Positions 15,370 through 25,584 of a DNA stretch of 52,550 nt are shown one piece after another. How positions within the stretch are numbered: the first letter of the stretch is position 1; each line of letters starts with the position of its first letter. The notes beneath the pieces are model-generated. The model was not told where the DNA came from. It did no database searches and saw nothing but the letters and a program-made list of their open reading frames with translations. Origin of the DNA: Pseudomonadota bacterium (GTDB lineage Bacteria; Pseudomonadota; Gammaproteobacteria; Burkholderiales; Rhodocyclaceae); NCBI GenBank assembly GCA_018262235.1, contig JAGTRY010000015.1, positions 1 to 52,550 on the forward strand, written 5' to 3'. A program made the position numbers and the translations under genes.

Positions 15370-16160
15370 ACCGAGACCTTGGCCGCGATGTGCGGATGCG
15401 GTTCATAGCCTTCCAGCGTGAAATCTTCGAAGCGGAAAGCGAACAGATCCTTCACGTCCGGGTTGAGCTTCAGCTGGGGAAGCGCCCGGGGTTCGCGCGT
15501 GAGCTGCAGGCGGGCCTGCTCAAGATGGTTGGAATACAGGTGTGCGTCACCCAGGGTGTGGATGAAGTCGCCCGGTTGCAGGCCGATGACCTGCGCAATC
15601 ATCAGGGTCAGCAGGGCGTAGCTGGCAATATTGAAAGGCACGCCCAGGAAAATGTCTGCGCTGCGCTGGTAGAGCTGGCAGGACAGCTTGCCGCCCGCGA
15701 CGTAAAACTGGAACAGGGCGTGGCACGGTGGCAGGGCCATGCGGTCAACATCGGCCGGGTTCCAGGCGCTGACCAGATGGCGACGCGAGTCCGGGTTTTT
15801 CTTGAGCCCTTCCACGAGCTGGGTGATCTGATCGATCACGCGGCCATCCGGGGCTTCCCAGCGCCGCCATTGCTTGCCATAGACCGGACCGAGCTCGCCG
15901 TTTTCGTCGGCCCACTCGTTCCAGATCGAGACCCCGTTTTCCTTCAGATAGGCGACATTGGTGTCGCCTTGCAGGAACCACAGCAACTCGTGGATGATGG
16001 ATTTCTGGTGCAGTTTTTTGGTCGTCAGCATCGGGAAACCGTCGGCCAGATTGAAACGCATCTGCCAGCCGAAAACCGAGCGGGTGCCGGTGCCGGTACG
16101 GTCGGTCTTGTCTTGCCCGTGCTCAAGCACGTGGCGCATCAGGTCAAGGTATTGGCGCAT
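15366..16160 (-). CDS. thyA: Thymidylate synthase
   Basis: 264 residues, the same length as E. coli ThyA, from the ATG at 16160 behind AGGTG. It methylates dUMP to dTMP using methylene-tetrahydrofolate. Hallmarks are D-R-T-G-T-G-T near residue 20, [11 protein letters not shown], the nucleophile Cys in [26 protein letters not shown] and H-L-Y-S-N-H. It is first in a leftward two-gene operon with folA. A TAGAAT on the minus strand (16187-16192) could be its -10. Confidence 0.97.
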   Translation of the reverse strand: MRQYLDLMRHVLEHGQDKTDRTGTGTRSVFGWQMRFNLADGFPMLTTKKLHQKSIIHELLWFLQGDTNVAYLKENGVSIWNEWADENGELGPVYGKQWRRWEAPDGRVIDQITQLVEGLKKNPDSRRHLVSAWNPADVDRMALPPCHALFQFYVAGGKLSCQLYQRSADIFLGVPFNIASYALLTLMIAQVIGLQPGDFIHTLGDAHLYSNHLEQARLQLTREPRALPQLKLNPDVKDLFAFRFEDFTLEGYEPHPHIAAKVSV

Positions 16161-16251
16161 GGGGACACCTGTGGGTAGGAGTGGCAATTCTAACGTGTTC
16201 GGTCTGTTTTCCGGGGCGGAGCCCGTCTGTCGTTAGGAATTGGTTTTTTTG

Positions 16252-16279
16252 TTGAAATCATTAAAATTCGCTATATGTA
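16252..16279 (+). promoter_or_regulatory. Candidate promoter of the 490-residue PilZ-like gene
   Basis: TTGAAA (16252-16257) and TATGTA (16274-16279) are spaced 16 bases apart in a strikingly AT-rich stretch, 21 bases before the ATG and just upstream of an AGGAG ribosome-binding site. Confidence 0.5.
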
Positions 16280-16300
16280 ATAAAACCATCAGGAGCGCGC

Positions 16301-17773
16301 ATGCGTCCTCAGTCGGGCCAGAATCATCCTCTATCCGAGAAGCATGCGCTCGACCGTGTCGTTGTGGATCTGTCCCAACGCGCGCCTGAAGTGGCGATCA
16401 GCGAGATCGCGCCGTGGATTGATTCCCTGATCGGGAACGGCGAACTGGATTTCTCCGAGCGCGCCCGCCTGCTGTTTGCCCTGGATGAAGCCTCCCAGCG
16501 CGCCGCCCGTCTGTGCATCGATCTGTACCTGAAAGCAGGAAGTGCTTCGCCGCTTGAGCGCCGTCGGCTGTGGGCAATTGCCCACGGTTATTGGGCCATG
16601 GTGCTGGATGCCTATGGGGAATTGCTGGTTGCGCAGACCGTCGAAGGCGAGATGGCCGAGCGCGGCTTGATCGCACAACTCGCCGTGCGGGCCATGCGGG
16701 CTGCGTCAAACCGTGCCAAGTGGGATGCGTTCCGGCATGGTCCGATTGATGATGCGGTCTGGGATCGTCTGAACCTGGCGTATCGGCTGGCCTCGCGTGC
16801 AGGCGTAGTGCAGCAGCCTGTTCGTTTACGTCCGGACCGTGATGCCGTATTCACGGTCGAGCGTGAATACCTGCGGGCGATAGCCTTGCACAGCGTGGGT
16901 CTGGACCAGCTGGATGCCGAGCGCCTGGAACTGGCTTCGCGGCTGGTGCATTACGTGCTGCCCTCGCTGGAGCTGGGGGAGGCGCCGGTCGCCACCACCT
17001 TGTACTGGATCGATGCGGCGCTCGCCCTGCCTCCGGCACGGCTGGTGCAGATGCCCCAGCACGCCGCATTGCCGCGGTTCTTTGGCGGCGTCCGGGCGGC
17101 GAAAGTTTTGCAGGAAGTTCTGGAGCGGGTGTCGGCGGGCGATCTGCCGGCGGAATTCGTCTTGCTGCAGGATGCCCAGGGCAGTCTGCTGATCAGCGTC
17201 CTGTCCCACATGATCCGTCTTTGGTCGAGTGCCGCGCCCGTGCGGCGACATCGTCGTCATCCCATGCCGGGACGTCTGCTGGTGGTGGATGGTTGGGAAC
17301 GCTTGATCGGTCGCCTGAGCGGAGAGGATACGGCGCTTCCGCCGCGGGACTGGGCGATCAGGGATGCCAGCCTGCAGGGGGTTGGTGCGGATGCTCCGAG
17401 CGGCGATCTCGAAGGGGTCGAGATCGGCAGTCTGCTCGGTATGCACTCGCCGGATGGGGATCGGTGGCGCATTGGTGCGGTGCGGCGCCTGTGGCGTTCC
17501 AGCAAGGGAGAGAGCCAGATCGGCATCGAGCTGCTCGGCGATGCGCCCGTGAGTGTGCTGGCCGATGATGGCGAGAACCGCATCCAGGTTGTGCTGCTCG
17601 ATCCACTCAAGCGCGGCGCGCCAGTGCGGCTGGTCTTGCCGCTGTCCGCCCAGCGTGGTGAGCAGGCCTTGTTCCTGCTGGACCAGCACCGGGCGTTCAA
17701 GCTGATGCCCTTGCCAGGACGCCAATTCGGCCTGGATCATGAGATCCGGGCCTATCTGCTGGTGGCCGCCTGA
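16301..17773 (+). CDS. Uncharacterised protein with PilZ-like C-terminal region
   Basis: 490 residues, ATG at 16301 behind AGGAG. No signal peptide or membrane helix is seen, so it is probably cytosolic. Residues about 1-300 are mainly helical and unrecognised. Residues about 312-415 have the layout of a PilZ (cyclic di-GMP receptor) domain: an R-x-x-x-R (R-R-H-R-R, 315-319), a D-x-S-x-x-G (D-A-S-L-Q-G, 355-360) and a closing strand pair I-G-A-V-R-R-L-W with I-G-I-E-L-L (391-412). The spacing between the two motifs is longer than usual, so the assignment is tentative. It has its own AT-rich promoter and no operon partner. The second-messenger role is inference. Confidence 0.7.
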   Translation: MRPQSGQNHPLSEKHALDRVVVDLSQRAPEVAISEIAPWIDSLIGNGELDFSERARLLFALDEASQRAARLCIDLYLKAGSASPLERRRLWAIAHGYWAMVLDAYGELLVAQTVEGEMAERGLIAQLAVRAMRAASNRAKWDAFRHGPIDDAVWDRLNLAYRLASRAGVVQQPVRLRPDRDAVFTVEREYLRAIALHSVGLDQLDAERLELASRLVHYVLPSLELGEAPVATTLYWIDAALALPPARLVQMPQHAALPRFFGGVRAAKVLQEVLERVSAGDLPAEFVLLQDAQGSLLISVLSHMIRLWSSAAPVRRHRRHPMPGRLLVVDGWERLIGRLSGEDTALPPRDWAIRDASLQGVGADAPSGDLEGVEIGSLLGMHSPDGDRWRIGAVRRLWRSSKGESQIGIELLGDAPVSVLADDGENRIQVVLLDPLKRGAPVRLVLPLSAQRGEQALFLLDQHRAFKLMPLPGRQFGLDHEIRAYLLVAA

Positions 17774-17810
17774 GCCGGACCGTACGTCAGCGTATCCTGT
17801 CTTTTGTTTT

Positions 17811-17834
17811 TAACTATATGATTTTTAATAGTTA
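17811..17834. repeat. AT-rich inverted repeat upstream of accA
   Basis: TAACTAT (17811-17817) and ATAGTTA (17828-17834) form a perfect 7-bp inverted repeat with a 10-base AT-rich centre, about 70-90 bases ahead of the accA start. It could be an operator or part of an A/T-rich promoter; it lacks the GC stem of a terminator. Confidence 0.4.
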
Positions 17835-17865
17835 TTTCGACGACTTCGGGTTTGCGCCGATCGGG

Positions 17866-17871
17866 TACAAT
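17866..17871 (+). promoter_or_regulatory. Possible -10 element of accA
   Basis: TACAAT 32 bases before the GTG start of accA. No good -35 hexamer is found at the usual distance. Confidence 0.35.
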
Positions 17872-17903
17872 GCACCACTCTTTTTTGATTCAACCGACTT
17901 CCC

Positions 17904-18869
17904 GTGAAGACTACATTTCTCGACTTCGAGCAGCCGATTGCCGATCTGGAATCCAAGATTGAGGAACTCCGTTTCGTGCAGGATGATTCTGCCGTCGATA
18001 TTTCTGAAGAGATCTCGCGACTGGAGGTCAAGCGCCAAGCCTTGACCAAGGATATCTACGCCAAGCTCAGCCCCTGGCAGATTGCGCAAGTGGCACGCCA
18101 TCCCCAGCGGCCTTACACCTTCGATTACGTTGAGCACATGTTCACCGATTTCGAAGAACTGCATGGTGATCGCGCCTTTGCCGACGACAAGGCTATCGTG
18201 GGCGGGCTGGCCCGTTTCAATGGGCGCAGCTGCATGGTGATTGGTCATCAGAAGGGGCGCGATACCAAGGAAAAGATCCTGCGCAATTTCGGCATGCCGC
18301 GCCCCGAGGGCTATCGCAAGGCCTTGCGCATGATGAGACTGGCCGAGAAGTTCGGCATTCCGGTGTTCACCTTTGTGGATACGCCCGGAGCCTATCCCGG
18401 GATTGATGCGGAAGAACGTGGCCAGTCCGAAGCGATTGGTCACAATCTGTATGCCATGACCGAATTGCGGGTGCCGATCATCACGACGGTGATCGGAGAG
18501 GGCGGTTCCGGCGGCGCGCTGGCGATTGCGGTGGCCGATCAGGTCAACATGCTGCAGTTCTCCACCTATTCGGTGATCTCGCCGGAAGGCTGCGCCTCGA
18601 TTCTGTGGAAGAGTGCCGATAAGGCCTCCGAAGCTGCAGAGATCATGGGGATTACCGCGTCGCGCCTGAAATCGCTGGGTTTGATCGACAAGGTGATCAA
18701 CGAGCCGGTGGGCGGCGCGCATCGCGATCCACGTGCGATGGCGGTGTCACTCAAGCGGGCATTGCAGGACTCTCTGCGTCAGCTCAGCGAACTCTCCCTG
18801 CAGGAACTCACTGACAAGCGCTATGAGCGTTTGCTCAGCTATGGCAAATTCAAGGAGCTTGCAGCCTGA
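17904..18869 (+). CDS. accA: Acetyl-CoA carboxylase carboxyltransferase subunit alpha
   Basis: 321 residues from a GTG start (E. coli AccA 319). With AccD it transfers CO2 from carboxybiotin to acetyl-CoA, giving malonyl-CoA for fatty acid synthesis. The N-terminal coiled segment F-L-D-F-E-Q-P-I is followed by the crotonase-type core with [25 protein letters not shown] and [10 protein letters not shown], all family signatures. tilS overlaps its 3' end by about 29 bases. The upstream inverted repeat and TACAAT may be its control elements. Confidence 0.97.
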   Translation: MKTTFLDFEQPIADLESKIEELRFVQDDSAVDISEEISRLEVKRQALTKDIYAKLSPWQIAQVARHPQRPYTFDYVEHMFTDFEELHGDRAFADDKAIVGGLARFNGRSCMVIGHQKGRDTKEKILRNFGMPRPEGYRKALRMMRLAEKFGIPVFTFVDTPGAYPGIDAEERGQSEAIGHNLYAMTELRVPIITTVIGEGGSGGALAIAVADQVNMLQFSTYSVISPEGCASILWKSADKASEAAEIMGITASRLKSLGLIDKVINEPVGGAHRDPRAMAVSLKRALQDSLRQLSELSLQELTDKRYERLLSYGKFKELAA

Positions 18870-20181
18870 TGCCCTGGTGGCGCGGGTGCGCGAGCGGTTT
18901 GCGCGCCTGCCTGCCACCGATGCACCCTGCGCGCTGACCGTCGCTTTCAGTGGCGGTCTGGATTCTTCCGTTCTTCTGCATGTACTGGCCGGGCTAGCTT
19001 CTTCGCTCGGCTTTCGTCTGTCTGCCATCCACGTCAATCATGGCCTGAGTATGCATGCCGAGGCCTGGGCGCGGCATTGCGCCGAAACGTGTGCGCATTT
19101 GGGCGTTCCCCTGCAGGTGTGTGCGGTCGAAGTGGCACGCGATGCCGGGCGAGGCCTCGAAGCTGCGGCGCGTGCAGTGCGCTATCAGGCCTTGCAGCAA
19201 GGAGCGCCGGGCTGGATTGTCCTGGCCCATCATGCCGATGATCAGGCCGAAACCTTGTTGCACCGCTTGCTGCGGGGCACGGGTGTGGCCGGTGCGGCGG
19301 CCATGTCCGAAGTGGATGCGGCACGCCGGTTGTGGCGTCCCCTGCTCGGTGAAACGCGCGAGACCTTGCTGGCCTGGGCGCGCATGCAGGGGCTGGGCTG
19401 GATTGAGGATGACAGCAATGCGGACGAGACGCTGACCCGCAATTTTCTGCGCCGGCAGATCCTGGCCCCGCTGTGGCAGCGCTTTCCGGCAAGTTCCGCA
19501 AACATGCTGCGGGCTACCCGGCATTTTGCCGAAGCGACCGAGTTGCTCCGTGAGCTGGCCGTCGAGGATGCTGCGCAGGTCGCACTGGGCGCGGCTGGGG
19601 CGCGGACGCGTTTGTGCGCCTTGTCGCCCGCGCGTGCGCGCAACTTGTTGCGTTTCTGGATAGCACAGGCGGGCGTCCTGGCGCCGGATGCCGTGCGTTT
19701 CGAAGATCTGTGGCAAGCAGTCTGTCAGTCCGGCCCGATGCGCTGGTCGCATGCAGGGTTGGCCCTGTGCGCTTATCATCAGGCGCTGTGGTGGGAGCCG
19801 GCCGAGGCTTTGCCGCCGCTTGCGCCGGTAGGCTGGCGTGGCGAAGCCATCTTGCCCTGGGGGCGCGGCGAGCTGTACTTCGTTCCGGCGGTCGGTGCCG
19901 GGGCGCTGCGCCTGGACCCTGCAACGGCGTGTTTCCAGATCCGGCTGCGTGCAGGCGGGGAATGCCTGCGCCTGAGTGCAAATCGGCCAACGCGCAGTTT
20001 CAAGCAACTGAGTCAGGAAAACGGCATTCCACCGTGGTGGCGCGAACAGGTACCCATGTTGTGGCGTGCCGACGAGCTGGTCTGGATCGGTGGTGTGGGC
20101 GGGGCTGCCAGCGTGCGTGCAGGCGCTGGCGAAGCGGGGTGGCAGATTGCCTGGCGAGGCCCTGACGGGATCAGGCGTTGA
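18841..20181 (+). CDS. tilS: tRNA(Ile)-lysidine synthetase
   Basis: 446 residues from the ATG at 18841, which overlaps accA by 29 bases. The frame is open further upstream but that part lies inside accA; TTG 18859 or GTG 18877 are other candidate starts, and no start has an ideal ribosome-binding site. The PP-loop S-G-G-L-D-S-S lies about 40 residues in, with [14 protein letters not shown] and an I-E-D-D-S-N motif after it. TilS adds lysine to C34 of tRNA-Ile(CAU), changing its decoding to AUA. The 3' end overlaps the convergent histidine kinase gene by 11 bases. Confidence 0.93.
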   Translation: MANSRSLQPDALVARVRERFARLPATDAPCALTVAFSGGLDSSVLLHVLAGLASSLGFRLSAIHVNHGLSMHAEAWARHCAETCAHLGVPLQVCAVEVARDAGRGLEAAARAVRYQALQQGAPGWIVLAHHADDQAETLLHRLLRGTGVAGAAAMSEVDAARRLWRPLLGETRETLLAWARMQGLGWIEDDSNADETLTRNFLRRQILAPLWQRFPASSANMLRATRHFAEATELLRELAVEDAAQVALGAAGARTRLCALSPARARNLLRFWIAQAGVLAPDAVRFEDLWQAVCQSGPMRWSHAGLALCAYHQALWWEPAEALPPLAPVGWRGEAILPWGRGELYFVPAVGAGALRLDPATACFQIRLRAGGECLRLSANRPTRSFKQLSQENGIPPWWREQVPMLWRADELVWIGGVGGAASVRAGAGEAGWQIAWRGPDGIRR

Positions 20182-22147
20182 TGTCTGCGCCGACGGGCAG
20201 TTGCAGGTAGAAGGTGGTGCCCCCGTTGGCATCGGCTTCAAACCACAAACGCCCATTGTGCTGTTCGGCGATGGAGCGGCAGATCTTCAAGCCCATGCCC
20301 ATGCCTTCGGGCTTGGTCGTGAAGAATGAATCGAACAGCCTGTCTGCGATGTCCGGCGAGATGCCTGCACCATGGTCGCGTACGGCGATGCGCACGCCAT
20401 CGGCCAGGGCTTCGCTGCTGACGTGCAGGACGCGTTCGGTCTCTGGCGTGTGTTTCATTGCGTCCATGCCGTTGCGCAAGAGGTTGACCACCACCTGCTC
20501 GATCATGACGCGGTCGCCCATGATCTCGGGCAGGTCCATGCCCATTTCGATCTGCAGGCGGACCTTGCGCCGCAGACTTTCCGTTTCAAGCAGGCCGGTG
20601 GCTTCCAGGATTGCGGCATTCACGTCCATGCGTTCGCGGCGGGATTCGCTGCGGCGCACGAAACCGTAGATGCGGTGGATGATGCGGCCGGCGCGCTGGC
20701 CTTGGTGGTTGATCTTGCCCAGCACGTCGGTAAATTGCTTCTCGTCGTAGCGACCCGCTTTCAAGGCATTGAGGCAGCCCGCGCTGTAGCTGGTGATCGC
20801 GGACAGCGGCTGGTTCAGTTCATGGGCGAGGGTGGATGCCATCTCGCCCATCGTGACCAGGCGGGCGGTGGCTTCGAGCTGTTCCTGTTGGTCGCGGGCC
20901 AGGGCTTCGGCCCGCTTGCGCTCGGTGATATCCAGAACCGAGCCCATCCAGCCTGCATGATGCCCGTCCGCATCAATCAGCGGTGCTTCGTAGATGAGAA
21001 CATCGAAAATCTCGCCATTGCGGTGCTGGAAGCGCATCTCCACCGCGGAAGGGGCCGCATGCCCCGCCTCGCTGCCCTCGGCTTCCGGGGTGATCGGCTC
21101 GGGTTCGTCTGCTGGCCAGAATGGCATCGGCGGGCGCTGGCCGATCAGCTCTTCACTACTCCAGCCCACCATGCGACAGAATGCAGCATTGACATAGGTG
21201 ATGCGACCCTGTCGATCACGGGCGCGCAGCCCGATCAGGGTCGAGTTTTCCATGGCCAGACGGAAGGCGTGCTCGCTGCGCAGGGCGGTTTCCGTATCCT
21301 GCAGGCGCAGTACGCGATTGCGTAGCATCCATAGGCTCCAGGCGATCACCAGTGTGAAGGCGACCAGGACGACAACGACGATGGCGGGCATGACCCGGGT
21401 GGTTGCCCGATAGGCATTCACGCGGATGCCCAGACCGTTCATGCGATCGAAGGTCACGCCAAAGGCCTGGGTTTCGTTCAGGGGGTTCGCCTGTGTGGTG
21501 CTGGCGATCTCCTGGCCTGCGCTGTCGGTAAAGGACAGACGATAGCGCTCGGCAAACCACCAGGGGACGTGCGTGCTGATGATGCGAGGGAGTGAAAAGA
21601 TGCCGACTGCGTAGCCATTGAAATCGTTTGCGCCAAATATCGGCATGACCAATTCGATGGCATAGGTTCTATCCGGCAGTTGAAAGGAATGGGTGTAGGT
21701 CGGACGGTTGAGGGTACGAGCCCGCAGGACGCCGATCGGATGGTCGTCTGCCAGTTGTACCGGTGCCGCGCTGGCGGGCAGGGTGCTGAGCATCACGCCT
21801 TCGGAGTTCAGCCAGAGAATGGCGACCAAACCCGAAGAGCCCTGCAGCAGTTCCCGGACCTTGTCTTGTGCCCGTTCGGAATGCAATTCACCTCCGCCGC
21901 CGAACTCGTTGCCGATTTGGGAGAGCTGGTTTTCCGTGCTCTCGAATTGATACCGCAGGTTCTGTTCCATCCAGAGGGTGTCGCTGACCAGCGCCGCACG
22001 ACGTTCATCGTGTTCCTGGCTGAGGCCGAACCAGACGAAAAAGCTGATGATGGCGATCAGGGCGGTAATGGCCAGCAGGGGCAGGCGCCAGAACCAGACG
22101 CCGGTGCGTGGAAAGAGGGCAAGCAGGGGAGTGGAGCGCACGGGCAT
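20171..22147 (-). CDS. PAS-domain sensor histidine kinase without adjacent response regulator
   Basis: 658 residues. Parts in order: membrane helix about 24-42; periplasmic region about 45-250; second helix about 253-272; PAS domain about 290-410 (Y-V-N-A-A-F-C-R-M-V-G-W, ending S-V-L-D-I-T-E-R-K-R); dimerisation domain with H442 in S-T-L-A-H-E-L-N-Q-P-L; HATPase with Q-V-V-V-N-L-L-R-N-G-M-D-A and D-H-G-A-G-I, then F-F-T-T-K-P-E-G-M-G-M-G-L. This FixL/DctB-like layout usually comes with a FixJ- or DctD-type regulator next door, but none is present on either side. It converges on tilS with an 11-base overlap. The stimulus is unknown. Confidence 0.9.
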   Translation of the reverse strand: MPVRSTPLLALFPRTGVWFWRLPLLAITALIAIISFFVWFGLSQEHDERRAALVSDTLWMEQNLRYQFESTENQLSQIGNEFGGGGELHSERAQDKVRELLQGSSGLVAILWLNSEGVMLSTLPASAAPVQLADDHPIGVLRARTLNRPTYTHSFQLPDRTYAIELVMPIFGANDFNGYAVGIFSLPRIISTHVPWWFAERYRLSFTDSAGQEIASTTQANPLNETQAFGVTFDRMNGLGIRVNAYRATTRVMPAIVVVVLVAFTLVIAWSLWMLRNRVLRLQDTETALRSEHAFRLAMENSTLIGLRARDRQGRITYVNAAFCRMVGWSSEELIGQRPPMPFWPADEPEPITPEAEGSEAGHAAPSAVEMRFQHRNGEIFDVLIYEAPLIDADGHHAGWMGSVLDITERKRAEALARDQQEQLEATARLVTMGEMASTLAHELNQPLSAITSYSAGCLNALKAGRYDEKQFTDVLGKINHQGQRAGRIIHRIYGFVRRSESRRERMDVNAAILEATGLLETESLRRKVRLQIEMGMDLPEIMGDRVMIEQVVVNLLRNGMDAMKHTPETERVLHVSSEALADGVRIAVRDHGAGISPDIADRLFDSFFTTKPEGMGMGLKICRSIAEQHNGRLWFEADANGGTTFYLQLPVGADINA

Positions 22148-22284
22148 GTGGCAATGGTAGCGCGAGATGGGGGCTGGTGGCTTTGCATTGAGACTGCCGG
22201 GATAGGGGCGCTACTGATAAAATGAGAAGCTTTTTACAAAAATCATTATTTTCAACAGCCCCATCCGTCAGGAGAGAAAGAAAA

Positions 22285-22710
22285 ATGGCGATCGAACGTA
22301 CCCTGTCCATCATCAAGCCCGATGCTGTAGCCAAGAATGTGATTGGCAAGATCTACCAGCGGTTTGAAGAGGCCGGCCTGAAAATCGTGGCAGCCAAGTT
22401 TGTGCAGCTGTCGGCGCTGGAAGCCGGCCAATTCTATGCGGTGCATAAGGAGCGTCCGTTCTACAAGGACCTTGTGAATTTCATGATTTCCGGCCCGGTG
22501 ATGATTCAGGTGCTTGAAGGCGAAGGCGCGATTGCCAAGAATCGTGAGCTGATGGGAGCGACAGATCCGAAGAAGGCGGCGGCGGGAACGATCCGTGCCG
22601 ACTTTGCCGATTCCATCGACGCCAATGCCGTGCATGGCTCCGATGCGCCGGAAACTGCCGCCGTGGAAGTTGCTTTCTTTTTCCCCGGCATGAATGTGTA
22701 TAGCCGTTGA
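22285..22710 (+). CDS. ndk: Nucleoside diphosphate kinase
   Basis: 141 residues, ATG at 22285 behind GGAGAG. It moves phosphate from NTPs to NDPs via the phosphohistidine H117 in N-A-V-H-G-S-D-A. The N-terminal [12 protein letters not shown] is the family signature. It opens the long rightward housekeeping run. An AT-rich TGATAAAAT at 22215-22223 may hold its -10. Confidence 0.97.
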   Translation: MAIERTLSIIKPDAVAKNVIGKIYQRFEEAGLKIVAAKFVQLSALEAGQFYAVHKERPFYKDLVNFMISGPVMIQVLEGEGAIAKNRELMGATDPKKAAAGTIRADFADSIDANAVHGSDAPETAAVEVAFFFPGMNVYSR

Positions 22711-22719
22711 GTCGTACCC

Positions 22720-22747
22720 GCCCGACCGGTTCTACGCCGGGTTGGGC
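22720..22747 (+). promoter_or_regulatory. Intercistronic hairpin between ndk and rlmN
   Basis: GCCCGACC (22720-22727) can pair with GGTTGGGC (22740-22747), with one G-U pair and a 12-base loop. There is no U-tract. It could be a partial terminator or an mRNA stabiliser. Confidence 0.3.
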
Positions 22748-22762
22748 CTTGATTGAGAACCC

Positions 22763-23854
22763 ATGCAAAACCTCCTTGATTTTGATGCCGATGCACTGAC
22801 CGCCTGGTTTGCCGAACGTGGTGAGAAGCCTTTTCGTGCGCGCCAGATCCTGCGCTGGATCCATCGTTTCGGGGAGACCGATTTTGACGCCATGACCGAT
22901 GTGGCGAAAAGCCTGCGGGCCTTGCTCAAGGATTCTGCGTGCATACAACCGCCGGTCCCTGTGCGGGACTCCGTCTCGGAGGACGGGACGCGGAAGTGGC
23001 TGATGGATGTTGGCAATGGCAATGCGGTTGAAACGGTGTATATCCCGGAAGCCAGTCGCGGAACCTTGTGCGTGTCGTCACAGGCGGGATGCGCGCTGGA
23101 TTGCGCGTTTTGCTCGACGGGCAAACAGGGCTTCAACCGCAACCTGAGTGCGGCGGAAATCATCGGGCAGCTCTGGCTGGCGAATCGCCTGCTGGGGGCT
23201 ATGCCCGACGGAGATCGCATCATCAGCAACGTGGTGATGATGGGCATGGGCGAACCGCTGGCGAATTTCGACAATGTGGTGTCGGCACTCAACCTCATGC
23301 TGGATGACAATGCCTATGGCCTGTCGCGGCGACGTGTCACGGTGTCGACCTCGGGGATCGTCCCGGCGATGGATCGCCTGCGTGACGAGTGCCCGGTTGC
23401 CCTGGCCGTGTCGCTGCATGCGCCGAACGATGCCCTGCGCGACAAACTGGTGCCGATCAACCAGAAATATCCGCTCAAGGATCTGCTGGCGGCATGTCGC
23501 CGTTATCTGGAAAAAGCGCCGCGCGACTTCGTGACCTTTGAGTACATCATGCTGGCGGGGATCAATGATCAGGATGAGCATCTGCGTCAGCTGATCGAAA
23601 TCGCACGCCAGGTTTCATGCAAGTTCAACCTGATTCCGTTCAATCCCTTCCCGCAATCCGGTTTCCGGCGTTCTGCCGCGCCGGTGGTCCGTCGGTTCTC
23701 GCAACTGCTCAACGAGGCCGGTATTGTCACGACCACACGCAAGACACGCGGCGACGACGTGGATGCGGCCTGTGGCCAGTTGGCCGGACAGGTGAAGGAT
23801 AAAACGCGCAGGACCCAGAAACGTGTAGTGCCTATCAATGAGGTGCGTTCATGA
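22763..23854 (+). CDS. rlmN: 23S rRNA/tRNA adenine-C2 methyltransferase (radical SAM)
   Basis: 363 residues. It methylates A2503 of 23S rRNA and A37 of certain tRNAs. The radical-SAM cluster ligands are C110, C114 and C117 in [19 protein letters not shown] follows. The C-terminal [12 protein letters not shown] holds the methyl-accepting Cys. The stop overlaps the pilW start (ATGA, 23851-23854). Confidence 0.97.
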   Translation: MQNLLDFDADALTAWFAERGEKPFRARQILRWIHRFGETDFDAMTDVAKSLRALLKDSACIQPPVPVRDSVSEDGTRKWLMDVGNGNAVETVYIPEASRGTLCVSSQAGCALDCAFCSTGKQGFNRNLSAAEIIGQLWLANRLLGAMPDGDRIISNVVMMGMGEPLANFDNVVSALNLMLDDNAYGLSRRRVTVSTSGIVPAMDRLRDECPVALAVSLHAPNDALRDKLVPINQKYPLKDLLAACRRYLEKAPRDFVTFEYIMLAGINDQDEHLRQLIEIARQVSCKFNLIPFNPFPQSGFRRSAAPVVRRFSQLLNEAGIVTTTRKTRGDDVDAACGQLAGQVKDKTRRTQKRVVPINEVRS

Positions 23855-24663
23855 TGAAGAACTTGCAGGGATGTTGTTTGCCTGTGCTGTGTATGCTGCT
23901 GTCCGCCTGCACGCTTGATGCGGCAGCTCCCGGCCCGGTGGCAAGCGGCGAGTTTGTGCGGCCGATGGCGGATTTGCCGACCACTTCTGCGACAAGGAAG
24001 TCGGCCAAAGCGCACGTCGAACTTGGCGAGGTCTATCTTCTGAGCGGCAACAGTGGCGTGGCGCTGGACGAAGCCCGGACTGCGATTGCCGCCGACAACA
24101 GCTACGCGCCAGCGCACCTGTTGATGGCCATGGTTTATGCGAATCAGGAGCAGTTCGCGCAGGCACGACCGGCTTTCGAGGAGGCCGCGCGTCTTGCCCC
24201 AGGCGATCCGGTGGTGAACAATGCCTACGGCTGGTTCCTGTGCTCCCAGGGGCAGGAAACCCCGGGCCTGCAGCGTCTCGAACAGGCTGCCCGCAATCCT
24301 TACTACAAGACGCCGACGCGATCCTGGACCAACGCGGGGTTGTGCATGCTGCGCCTGAAGGATGAAGCGGGGGCCGAAGAGCGGTTCTTGCGCGCGGTGC
24401 AGGCCGATCCGGCCAATGTCGCGGCGCTCATCTATCTGGCCAGCATTTCGTATCGGACGAATCGCTTCATGCGTGCCAAGCACTGGATCGATCTGGCGCA
24501 GCAGCAGGCCAAGGCCCCAGGTGCCGATGTCCTCTGGCTGGCAGCACGGATCGAGAAAAAACTCGGGAACGAGGGCTTGGTGCAGGCTTATGGGAGCAAG
24601 ATGCGCAACGACTTTCCAGGCTCCAACGAGTATCAGTTCTTTCTGCAGGGGAAATTCGAGTGA
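23851..24663 (+). CDS. pilW: Type IV pilus biogenesis/stability lipoprotein PilW (PilF), TPR protein
   Basis: 270 residues. The signal peptide ends in the lipobox L-L-S-A-C (C20), so it should be an outer-membrane lipoprotein (pilotin). About six TPR motifs follow (for example [10 protein letters not shown], then [11 protein letters not shown]). In Pseudomonas and Neisseria this protein is needed for secretin PilQ multimerisation and pilus stability. The position rlmN-pilW-rodZ-ispG is the standard one. It overlaps both neighbours by 4 bases. Confidence 0.92.
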   Translation: MMKNLQGCCLPVLCMLLSACTLDAAAPGPVASGEFVRPMADLPTTSATRKSAKAHVELGEVYLLSGNSGVALDEARTAIAADNSYAPAHLLMAMVYANQEQFAQARPAFEEAARLAPGDPVVNNAYGWFLCSQGQETPGLQRLEQAARNPYYKTPTRSWTNAGLCMLRLKDEAGAEERFLRAVQADPANVAALIYLASISYRTNRFMRAKHWIDLAQQQAKAPGADVLWLAARIEKKLGNEGLVQAYGSKMRNDFPGSNEYQFFLQGKFE

Positions 24664-25574
24664 GTGAACCGATTCAGGATGATGACATGCGTCAGATCCC
24701 GTCCGAGCAGGTCGTGGACTGGGCGCAACTGCGTGCCGAACGTGAAGCGCGAGGCTTGTCGCTCTCGCAGGTATCGGCACAGCTCAAGCTGACCCCCCGG
24801 CAGATTGAGGCCATCGAACACGGGGATTTGTCCGCCTTGCCCGGCGCTGCGTTTTCACGAGGCTTCGTGCGCAATTACGCCCGTTTTCTCCAGCTGGATC
24901 CTGCCCCGTTCCTGGCCTTGATCGATGTGATCGAGGGGCATGAGCCGGCCGGCATCTCCGCGCAGATGTATTCCCCCAGCCTGGGGCGCATGCCTTCATC
25001 GGGCAACCCCCGCTTCTCCGCGCTGCCGGCGGCGCTGCTGGTATTGCTGCTGGTTATCGTATTGGGGGCCGGCTGGTATTTCCGCTGGTTCGAAGCACGC
25101 GAAGAAACAGCATTACAGCAGGGGGAGGTTCAGTCCGAGCCCGTGTCTGAAGTGCCTGCCAGTGCACCTGAGGCTTCTGCGGCTGCCAGCGCTGGCGCAG
25201 TCGGCGCGAGTGAGCCGGGTGCGGCCATGTCTGCTGCACCCGCGGCATCGGCACCGGTCGTGCCGGCGTCTGCACCGCAGGCGGGACAATCTGTTCCGGT
25301 CGCGGTCGCGGTCGCAGCGCAGTCTGCGGCCAACAGTTTGCCGCGCATCGTGCTCGGATTTGATGGCGAGTCCTGGGTCGAAGTGCGGGATGCCTCGGCC
25401 AAGGTCGTATTCGGGCGCCTGAGCCAGGCCGGCGTGGTGCAGGAAATTCAAGGCAGTGGCCCCTTTACGCTGGTGATCGGCAACGCACCCAAGGTGAAGT
25501 TGTCCTGGAAGGGCAAACCGGTGGACCTGCTTCCTTACACGAAGGGTGATGTTGCCCGGCTGACCCTGCAGTAA
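24660..25574 (+). CDS. rodZ: RodZ-like cell-shape protein (HTH plus DUF4115)
   Basis: 304 residues from a GTG start overlapping the pilW stop (GTGA). Residues about 20-90 are a Cro-type helix-turn-helix ([15 protein letters not shown], then I-E-A-I-E-H-G-D and G-F-V-R-N-Y-A-R). A single membrane helix spans about 122-141, followed by a low-complexity Ala/Ser/Pro/Val region about 155-225 and a DUF4115 beta domain about 228-304. RodZ ties MreB filaments to the membrane elongation machinery. The linker is unusually rich in alanine. Confidence 0.9.
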   Translation: MSEPIQDDDMRQIPSEQVVDWAQLRAEREARGLSLSQVSAQLKLTPRQIEAIEHGDLSALPGAAFSRGFVRNYARFLQLDPAPFLALIDVIEGHEPAGISAQMYSPSLGRMPSSGNPRFSALPAALLVLLLVIVLGAGWYFRWFEAREETALQQGEVQSEPVSEVPASAPEASAAASAGAVGASEPGAAMSAAPAASAPVVPASAPQAGQSVPVAVAVAAQSAANSLPRIVLGFDGESWVEVRDASAKVVFGRLSQAGVVQEIQGSGPFTLVIGNAPKVKLSWKGKPVDLLPYTKGDVARLTLQ

Positions 25575-25584
25575 CAGGTATCTC

